Positions 7,758-13,735 of a DNA stretch of 13,735 nt are shown one piece after another. Where the stretch lies: NCBI GenBank assembly GCA_027311125.1, contig DAICZO010000166.1:1-13735 (forward strand). The letters are read 5' to 3'. Below the pieces are notes generated by a model that saw nothing but the letters and a program-made list of their open reading frames with translations, was not told where the DNA came from and did no database searches. The position numbers were made by a program, and so were the translations under genes. Position 1 is the stretch's first letter, and every line of letters starts with the position of its first letter. Source of the stretch: Acidobacteriaceae bacterium. Lineage in GTDB: Bacteria > Acidobacteriota > Terriglobia > Terriglobales > Acidobacteriaceae.

Positions 7758-9174
7758 ATGCCGAATTCCGTTCAGATCGCCGTCATCGGCTCAGGATACG
7801 TCGGCCTCGTCGCCGCCATCTGCTTCGCGGAGATGGGCCATCAGGTCGTCTGTGTCGATAACGACGAGTCCAAAGTCGCCGCCCTCCAGGCTGGTGATCC
7901 CCTGATTCACGAGCTTTTCCTCAGTGATCTCCTCGCCCGACACCGCAACACCCGCGTCCGCTTCACCACCGATCTCGCCCAGGCCACCCTAGCCGCACAA
8001 GCCATCTTTATCGCCGTCGGAACCCCCCAAAGTGAGAACGGCGACGCCGACCTCTCCTACGTCGAAGCCGTAGCCTGCGAAATCGCCCGCTCACTCACCT
8101 CCTACAAGGTCATCGTCGAAAAAAGCACCGTCCCCGTCTATACCAACGAGTGGATTCGCCGTGCCATCGAGCGTAACGGTGTGGACCACCAACTCTTCGA
8201 CGTCGTCTCCAACCCCGAGTTCCTCCGCGAAGGCTCCGCCGTCACCGACTTCCTCCACCCTGACCGTATCGTCGTCGGCGCCGACCACCACCGCGCAGCC
8301 GATCTCCTCAGCCACATCTACGCCCCTCTTACCCGGCCACTACTACCAGCAGCCCGCCGCCATCGTCGGCCCCTGCTCCGTCGCGCATCCTCCCCCGCTC
8401 CTCCTCACCTCCACCAAGAGTGCGGAAATCATCAAGCACGCCTCCAACGCCTTCCTCGCCATGAAGATCTCCTTCATCAACGCAGTCTCCAATCTCTGCG
8501 AGGCCGCCGAGGCCAACGTGGAACAGGTCGCCCGCGGCATCGGTCTCGACAGCCGCATCGGTCCCCGCTTCCTCCGTCCAGGCATCGGCTACGGCGGCTC
8601 CTGTTTCCCCAAAGACGTAGCCGCCTTCCGCGCCGTCGCCCAGCAACTCGGCACCGACTTCGGCATCCTCTCCGAGGTCGAAAAGATCAACCTCCAGCAG
8701 AAAAAACGCTTCCTCAATAAAGTCCGTTCCGCCCTCTGGACCCTCCGTGGCAAACGCATCGGCGTCCTCGGGCTGGCCTTCAAGGGCGAGACCGACGACA
8801 TCCGAGAGTCGCCCGCCATCGATCTCATCCACATGCTCCTCGCCGAAGGATGCACCATCGCCGCCTACGATCCCGCAGCCATGTCTCGGGCCGCCGCCGT
8901 CATCCCCGCCACCCCGCATCTCAGCTTCGCCGCAGACTCCTACGCCGCCGCCGAAGCAGCAGACGCACTGCTCATCCTCACCGACTGGCGCGAGTTCGCC
9001 GCACTCGACCTCCCCAGACTCAAGCAGTCCCTGCGCTATCCCATCGTCATCGACGGACGCAATCTCTTCGACCCCGACACCATGACCCGGCACGGCTTCA
9101 CGTACTTCAGCATCGGACGTTCCCCAGCCTACCCGGCCAGAACGCCCCACTCCAATACCACCGCGGTGCCGTAG
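7758..9174 (+). pseudogene. ugd: UDP-glucose 6-dehydrogenase, frameshifted by one extra base
   Basis: Oxidises UDP-glucose to UDP-glucuronate with two NAD+. With the shift repaired the product is 471 residues, normal for the family. It has the Rossmann motif GSGYVGLV (11-18), FIAVGTPQ, the KSTVPV loop (122-127), NPEFLREGSA (152-161), KSAEIIKHASNAFLAMKISF (220-239), and the catalytic loop GYGGSCFPKD with nucleophile Cys282. The C-terminal UDP-binding domain begins near GKRIGVLGLAFKGETDDIRES. The first part reads from 7758 to Thr192 (8331-8333). The rest, from Gly193 at 8335, is one frame over, so one C of the run 8332-8334 is extra. Unrepaired, the frame runs on to 8720 with no family similarity. 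The start is the ATG at 7758, where similarity begins; GAGAAGGA lies 13 bases upstream. It may be intact in reality if the extra C is a sequencing error. Confidence 0.9.
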
Positions 9175-9351
9175 CGAATGGTCATCGCCCCCCGCTCGCT
9201 CCACGGTCCTATCCGGTACTATCGTTGCGGAGCCTCGGCTATCGCGTCGAACCTCGGCATATGCGCGAACCAATCGTGGGCTAAAGATACTGGGGCATCA
9301 TCCTCCACAGTTCACCCGCTTTACTTGTAATTCTGCTTCGGAAAGGGAACT

Positions 9352-10296
9352 ATGTCGTCGCAACAAATTATGGTGACGGGAGCTGCAGGCTTTCTTGGTT
9401 CACATCTCTGCGATGCTCTCCTCGCCCAGGGTCACACCGTCATCGGCATCGACAACCTCTCCACGGGACATCTCTCCAACCTCTCCCATCTGGCCAACGA
9501 GCCGCGTTTCAGCCTCATCGAGCAGGACATCTGCCTCCCCTTCGACCCCGGACACCTCGACTACATCTTCAACTTCGCCTCCCCCGCCAGCCCCGCCGAC
9601 TACGCCCGCCTCGGTGTCGAAACCCTCATGGTAGGCTCAGCCGGAACCATCAATACCCTCAACCTCGCCCGCAAGTACGCCGCCGGCTACCTCCACGCCT
9701 CCACCTCGGAGTGCTATGGAGACCCTGAAGTCCATCCCCAGGTCGAAACCTACTGGGGACACGTCAACGCCATCGGCCCCCGTTCCGTCTACGACGAGGC
9801 CAAGCGTTTCGCTGAGGCCGCAGTCATGGCCTACCACCGATACTACGGCGTCGATACCCACCTCGTACGCATCTTCAATACTTACGGTCCGCGGCTCCAA
9901 CCCAACGACGGACGCGTCATCTCCAACCTCATCATGCAAGCTCTCGCTGGACAACCCCTCACCATTTACGGAGACGGCTCCCAGACCCGCAGCTTCTGTT
10001 ACGTCTCCGATCTCATCGAAGGCATCCTCCTGCTCGCACGTTCCCGCGAACATCTCCCCGTCAATATCGGCAACCCCGACGAGTGCACCATCCTCGAGTG
10101 CGCCCGCGAGATCATCGCCCTAACCGGCACTCCTGCCGACATCCACTTCCAGTCCCTGCCTATCGACGATCCCACCCGCCGCCGTCCCGACATCACCAAG
10201 GCCAGAACTCTCCTCGGATGGCAACCCACCATCACCCTCCGCCAGGGCCTCGAACTCTCGCTCCCGTACTTCCAATCGCTGGTTCTAACGCCCTGA
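9352..10296 (+). CDS. uxs: UDP-glucuronate decarboxylase (UDP-xylose synthase)
   Basis: A 314-residue extended short-chain dehydrogenase that converts UDP-glucuronate to UDP-xylose with bound NAD+. It has the Rossmann loop GAAGFLGSH (10-18), the family mark FASPASPADY (75-84), the catalytic T118-S119-E120 in HASTSECYGDP, YWGHVNAIGPRSVYDEAKR with Tyr147 and Lys151, and RIFNTYGPR. These UXS-specific blocks separate it from UDP-glucose 4-epimerases and dTDP-glucose dehydratases. GAAAGGGA sits just before the ATG at 9352. It follows ugd after 177 bases in which I found neither a terminator nor a convincing promoter. The two enzymes act in sequence, so UDP-xylose and/or UDP-glucuronate are probable donors for the nearby glycosyltransferases. 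The gene converges on the wzi-like gene with a 14-base gap and no visible bidirectional terminator. Confidence 0.93.
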   Translation: MSSQQIMVTGAAGFLGSHLCDALLAQGHTVIGIDNLSTGHLSNLSHLANEPRFSLIEQDICLPFDPGHLDYIFNFASPASPADYARLGVETLMVGSAGTINTLNLARKYAAGYLHASTSECYGDPEVHPQVETYWGHVNAIGPRSVYDEAKRFAEAAVMAYHRYYGVDTHLVRIFNTYGPRLQPNDGRVISNLIMQALAGQPLTIYGDGSQTRSFCYVSDLIEGILLLARSREHLPVNIGNPDECTILECAREIIALTGTPADIHFQSLPIDDPTRRRPDITKARTLLGWQPTITLRQGLELSLPYFQSLVLTP

Positions 10297-10310
10297 GCCA
10301 GCCGTCACTC

Positions 10311-12262
10311 CTACCGTTGCGCAGGACTCGTATGCAACTGCGGATACCACGTCACCTGGAATGCTCCCACCGTGTCGCTCTGCAATCCCGGCTTATAGAA
10401 CGGTGCCTTCCACCGTTCGTATTGCAACCATCCGTTCAACTCCACATCCGGCCCCAAACGCTTCATCACCGACACCTTAAACTGGTTCTGGGTCGTCCCC
10501 CCGGGGATAAAATCCCACGGCGTCTTCTTGTTCAAATACGCCAACTCCACCCACTCATTGCCAGAAAGGTGATACGTCAGCCACGCCTGACCACCCTTCG
10601 CCTCGCGTCCAATCCAATCGCCAAAGATTAGCCCCTTGTTCGTGTACCCCTGCCGCTGAACCGTCTCAATATAGTTCGCTCTGCCAAACGAACAGATATG
10701 CGTCGAGCAGTCCGTCGACACCGCTTCCACCCGCATATCCAGCTTCGGCAGCTTGGGGAACTGCGACAAATACAAACCCGTGCGGAACGGAGACCGCCGC
10801 GGTGCGCTGATCGGCGTCACATCGTCATGCGTCGTCGAATCCATATAAAACGTCAGGTAATTCCGCACAAACGGCAGGCGGTACGACAGGTTGAAGTTAC
10901 TAAACCGTGCCCCCGGATCGTTGCGCGAGTACTTTTCCGTCTGCGTCGTATCGTTGATGCTGAAAAATCCATTCAAAAACGTATGCAGTGTCACCGGCTC
11001 ATGACCGGCACCACCAAAGATCAACGTTCGCTCAAATCCAAACGTCAGGTTATGCGTCGGCTGAAAGGCGAAGCCCTCCGCATGCACCCACGGATGGTTC
11101 GGATAGCTATGGCCCTTCAAGCTCCCATAGAAAAAGTCATAGCGCATCGGCCCCAGTACCCGCGAAACCAGCGGAATCCGCAACGGCTCTACCCGGTTGA
11201 TACGGAACGAATAAATGTTCTCTGCATTGTTCGACCACGCCATGGACCCGCCCGTCGCCGGCCCAGCCATGCATCCGACTTGCCCCCTGAGATCTCATGC
11301 CCCAGCACATGAAACGACAGTGTCGCCTCCACGAGCCGAAAAGGATTCTGCGCCGCAATCGTCCCCTCTGGAATCGTCGTCTGCGGCGCATTCGGTGGCG
11401 CATAAACAATCGCATCCACCAGCGACAGTTGGCTCGCCTGTGCCAGCGTATAGCCCTCGCCCGAGGGAGCATGTTGATACTCGCCCCGCACATGCAGCGA
11501 AAACCGCCCCATCTCATTCAATGTCGAAAATCCCACCAGGCTATTGAACCCGCTCTGATACGGTCGCCCGTAATCGTTCACCAGCGTCTGTCCCACATGG
11601 TAGCTGTCGCGCAGCGTCGTACCACCCACCCCCATCAGCCGCGTATACCCACTAAAAAGTCCATACACCGTGCCACGTGGCACGTCGCCACTCGGAACCT
11701 CCGTCTCCAGTTCCTTCAGCACCACCGCCAGAATCTCTTGCGCCTCCGCGTTATCGTCCCGCAAAATCGCATCCTGCGACTCCTGAAGCATGTGCAGCAC
11801 GCTCCGCCGCGTCCACGGGCGCATCCCCAGAAACATTGTGTCCACATACCCCAGCGAGTACAGCCGCGTCATCGCCGGATACACCCAGTTATCGACCGGG
11901 ATATAAGCCGAACCCAGATGATCCCCAGCCGCCATATCCGGCGGCCCATACTGCGGATACGCCGTGTAAGGCTTTTCCGGTGTCGCCGGAGCGGCCGTCA
12001 CTACAGGCTGTGGCGCAGGCTTCGGTGTCGCCACCGACGGCATCTGACCAGGTGCAGGCGCTGGCGTAACCGGTGTGGTCTTGGAACTCTTGTCCTTCTG
12101 CTTCTTATCCTGTGGATCGTACGCTGGCATCGACGGTACCGGCCCCGTAGGCACAGGAGCCTCCATCTGAGGTGGTGTCGTCACAGGTGCACTCTGCGCA
12201 TACCCCGGCACCCATACACCGCATCCGAACATCGCCAAGCAAAGCATCATCCTGGTCCGCAC
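10311..12262 (-). pseudogene. Wzi-family capsule assembly outer-membrane protein, frameshifted
   Basis: With one base restored the product is about 650 residues: a secreted outer-membrane barrel of the Wzi family, which in Gram-negatives helps hold or assemble surface polysaccharide. The N-terminus (RTRMMLCLAMFGCGVW...GYAQ) is a typical signal peptide cleaved near residue 23. Then comes a Pro/Ala-rich, partly Lys-rich linker (about 24-108), a helical region with YIPVDNWVYPAMTRLYSLGY and LGMRPWTR (120-151), and a long beta-rich barrel with alternating aromatic strands ending at 10311. The GTG at 12262 is chosen because GAGG lies 5 bases upstream and it gives the best signal peptide; ATGs at 12250 and 12247 are alternatives. 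The N-terminal frame holds to Gly334 (11261-11263). The C-terminal part continues in another frame (from CCG at 11259-11261), with NNAENIYSFRINRVEPLRIP just downstream. One base is missing in the GGGCCGG stretch. Confidence 0.82.
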
Positions 12263-12278
12263 TAGCACCTCAACCCGG

Positions 12279-12307
12279 GGTCTACACTCACCCCACCAGT
12301 GTAAACC
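12279..12307. repeat. Inverted repeat upstream of the wzi-like gene
   Basis: GGTCTACACT (12279-12288) and AGTGTAAACC (12298-12307) are inverted copies with one mismatch, which would be a G-U pair in the minus-strand RNA, around a 9-base loop. The repeat lies 16 bases upstream of the GTG at 12262, in the 70-base gap after the E1-alpha-like gene. It could be an operator or a leader hairpin. There is no T-run after it on the minus strand, so an intrinsic terminator is unlikely. Confidence 0.5.
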
Positions 12308-12332
12308 GCTCCACCCGGCGCGCTCCTCTGGC

Positions 12333-13226
12333 CTAACGCCCACCCCGCGCCAACCGCCCCGCAAATCGTCGCAATGCCGCCGACATCCAGGCGTCGGTGC
12401 ACACCTTCCGCGCCAGCAAATACTGTCCCATCTGCAGTACCGCATCGCGCTGCACCGGCTTCCGTTCGCCTTCCAGAACATACGCAATGCCTTCCACCAG
12501 CACCGGCCCGCCATCCATTCGTATCCTGCCCAGCGACTCCTGCGCCACCCGGTACAACGCAATCGCATCGCTCGCATCCACCGGAATCCCCGGCACGCCG
12601 CACTTCCGCGCCAGCCCGCACAACTCAGCCCCACCGCCGCGCTTCTCCTTACCCGCCGCCGGCAGCACCACAAAAATCACCGGCAGCTCCTGCCGTCCCG
12701 CCACCTCCAGCACCCGCCGCCAGGCTCCCTTCGCCACTTCATGTCGCTTTACCAGCACCACCACCGCCTGCCTCTGCTTGGTCGTCTTCAGCAGCAGGGA
12801 AGCGCCCAACCCCATACTCAGCCGCACCTCGCCATCCGCCACATACGGCAACGAGCCAGCCGCCCGCACCGCATGCGCTTCCCGCGTGCCTGCAATCATC
12901 CCCTCCGCGTCCTTCAGTACGGTCCCCAGCTTCGTACCCAACAGGTACTCCGTCGCCACACCCACCTGCGCATCCAGCACCACATCCCCTGCCATCAGCC
13001 CCTGCAACAGCGCCACCCGGCAAGCCTCCTGCCCCTGCGTAGACTCCAGCCGCACCCCCGCCTTCTTCTTTGCCGCACCTTGTAGCCGCTGCACCTGCTC
13101 ATCCAGCAGCCGCAACTCCAGCATCTTCCCATACATCGCCAGCATCACCTTGTTCGGAACCAGCGGATTCTCTCCCGCCGCCAACTCACCCTGCTTTATC
13201 GCCACTTCAGCTCGCTTCGCACCCAT
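12333..13226 (-). CDS. Divergent E1-alpha-like protein of the ThDP dehydrogenase superfamily, ThDP motif lost
   Basis: About 297 residues that align along their length with the alpha subunit of 2-oxo acid dehydrogenase E1. It has MYGKMLELRLLDEQVQRLQG, TQGQEACRVALLQGLMAGD (matching the SQGQEA...GD block), RLSMGLGASLL, GAWRRVLEVAGRQELPVIFV, CGVPGIPVDASDAIALYRVA and GGPVLVEGIAYVL. In true E1-alpha the thiamine-diphosphate/Mg signature runs GDG...N(N). Here the GDG position reads VKR (159-161) and the QNN position reads LPAAG. The histidine-bearing YR-GH loop is also absent. It is therefore probably not catalytic as an E1; its function is unknown. The ATG at 13226 has GAGGAG 10 bases upstream. 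An ATG at 13268 with GAGGG 6 bases upstream is an alternative, but lies in the loop of a hairpin. Its neighbour upstream on the same strand is aceE. Confidence 0.72.
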   Translation of the reverse strand: MGAKRAEVAIKQGELAAGENPLVPNKVMLAMYGKMLELRLLDEQVQRLQGAAKKKAGVRLESTQGQEACRVALLQGLMAGDVVLDAQVGVATEYLLGTKLGTVLKDAEGMIAGTREAHAVRAAGSLPYVADGEVRLSMGLGASLLLKTTKQRQAVVVLVKRHEVAKGAWRRVLEVAGRQELPVIFVVLPAAGKEKRGGGAELCGLARKCGVPGIPVDASDAIALYRVAQESLGRIRMDGGPVLVEGIAYVLEGERKPVQRDAVLQMGQYLLARKVCTDAWMSAALRRFAGRLARGGR

Positions 13227-13256
13227 CGCAGACCAGCTCCTCACCCTCATACACTG

Positions 13257-13280
13257 CGAGGGTTCCATCAGGAACCCTCG
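13257..13280 (-). promoter_or_regulatory. Perfect 10-bp hairpin between aceE and the E1-alpha-like gene
   Basis: CGAGGGTTCC, a 4-base loop, and GGAACCCTCG form a perfect 10-bp stem. It lies 65 bases past the annotated end of aceE in the direction of transcription. It is not followed by a T-run on either strand, so it is not a standard intrinsic terminator. On the minus-strand RNA the stem contains the GAGGG site and the loop/stem junction contains the ATG of the longer E1-alpha-like frame (13268). It could be a processing, attenuation or translation-control element. Confidence 0.55.
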
Positions 13281-13345
13281 TTACCACACATCCAAACAAC
13301 CGTGTTCATTGCCCCGGCACACTCACAAACCGGAGCACGCCTCGC

Positions 13346-13735
13346 CTACGCCCGCGCCGGATCAACTCCATCCACATTCAGTCCCAGCTCCGCCAACGCC
13401 TTCTGCGCTGTCTTCGGCTTGAACTTGCCCTCCCGAGCCAGCTTCGACAAGGTCGCACCCACAATCGACTCCGCGTTCACCTCAAAGTGCTTCCGCAGAT
13501 GCTCGCGATTGTCGCTGCGTCAGAACCAATCCGTACCCAGCGTTACCAGCCGAGCCGTCGACCCGGCATTCAACCACGGAGCCAAAGAATCCGGCAGCAC
13601 CTTCATATAGTCGCTCGCCGCAATAATCGGCCCCTGCGTCCCTTCCAGCGCCGTCTGCAGATAATTCTGCCGCTCCTTCTCCGCTGGATGCAGCCGGTTC
13701 CAGCGCTCGACCGCCAGCGCATCCCGCCGCAGCTC
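13346..13735 (-). pseudogene. aceE: Pyruvate dehydrogenase E1 component (homodimeric AceE), C-terminal part, in-frame stop
   Basis: The last 129 codons of AceE, the ThDP enzyme that decarboxylates pyruvate and acetylates the lipoyl group of E2. The gene starts outside the window. Family blocks seen: ERWNRLHPAEKERQNYL; GPIIAASDYMKVLPDSLAPW; RLVTLGTD; RSDNREHLRKHFEVNAES; and the closing LNVDGVDPARA, which resembles the known AceE end. A TGA at 13520-13522 interrupts the frame where the family has F-G-R within TDGFGRSD. Two codons before it, the family Gly is Trp (13526-13528). Each change is one G-to-T step in the coding strand. After the TGA, 57 well-conserved codons continue to a TAG at 13346-13348. 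Taken literally, the protein loses its last 58 residues, including conserved C-terminal-domain sequence. A base-calling error or a recent mutation are both possible. Confidence 0.87.

Noticed and set aside
6617..7861. 414-codon open frame on the plus strand
   Set aside because: It lies antisense to the Wzc-like gene, has Arg/Gln-rich low-complexity translation, and crosses the divergent promoter gap into ugd. It is a shadow frame from skewed GC-rich DNA.
8331..8335. Programmed +1 frameshift in ugd
   Set aside because: No stop codon, no known slippery or pausing context, and no such mechanism is known for this family. An error or mutation is simpler.
8161..9174. Second half of ugd as an independent gene
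   Set aside because: It lacks its own NAD-binding N-terminus and joins the upstream frame without a gap after removal of one C. It is the same gene, frameshifted.
8329..9273. 314-codon open frame on the minus strand opposite ugd
   Set aside because: The translation is Gly/Asp/Glu/Val-rich with no recognisable domain and mirrors the ugd codons. It is a shadow.
9205..9275. Imperfect direct repeat of CCTCGGC-type sequence in the ugd-uxs gap
   Set aside because: The match is short and interrupted. No tandem pattern or known site is recognisable.
12263..12673. N-terminal extension of the wzi-like frame to 12673
   Set aside because: These codons overlap the E1-alpha-like gene in another frame and read as Arg/Trp/Cys-rich noise. 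The signal peptide begins at 12262.

Overview
The window holds most of an exopolysaccharide/capsule locus of the Wzx/Wzy-Wza/Wzc type, followed by two genes of the pyruvate dehydrogenase E1 superfamily. The DNA is GC-rich. The gene content and protein style (two-SLBB exporter, Wzc-like kinase with a tyrosine-rich tail, Wzi-family barrel with a long Pro/Ala linker, homodimeric-type AceE) fit a Gram-negative soil bacterium. My best guess is Acidobacteriota (Terriglobales/Acidobacteriaceae), by inference only. No rRNA, tRNA, CRISPR array, insertion sequence or phage gene was seen.

Left block, all minus strand (7582 down to 1): a Wzc-like tyrosine autokinase, a Wza-like outer-membrane exporter whose ribosome binding site lies in the end of the kinase gene, two tandem paralogous GT4 glycosyltransferases, a third different GT4 glycosyltransferase, and the start of a WcaF-like sugar O-acetyltransferase that runs off the left edge. 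Gaps are only 3 to about 60 bases, so this reads as one operon. The flippase and polymerase (Wzx, Wzy) are not in the window.

Centre, plus strand (7758-10296): UDP-glucose 6-dehydrogenase and UDP-glucuronate decarboxylase, transcribed away from the kinase gene. Together they turn UDP-glucose into UDP-glucuronate and then UDP-xylose, probable donors for the glycosyltransferases. A Wzi-family outer-membrane protein gene (minus strand) converges on them with a 14-base gap.

Right block, minus strand (12333-13735): the 3' end of aceE and a divergent E1-alpha-like gene that keeps the fold but has lost the thiamine-diphosphate signature. A perfect 10-bp hairpin lies between them.

Three conserved genes are broken by small lesions: one extra C in ugd, one missing base in the wzi-like gene, and an in-frame TGA with a neighbouring Gly-to-Trp change in aceE. 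Either the sequence carries base-level errors or several genes are decaying. The plus strand is C-rich over genes of both orientations, which points to a replication-linked skew rather than a transcription-linked one.

Nothing here is clearly a new system. The most interesting items are the signature-less E1-alpha homologue beside aceE, the hairpin between these two genes, and the cluster of gene-breaking lesions.
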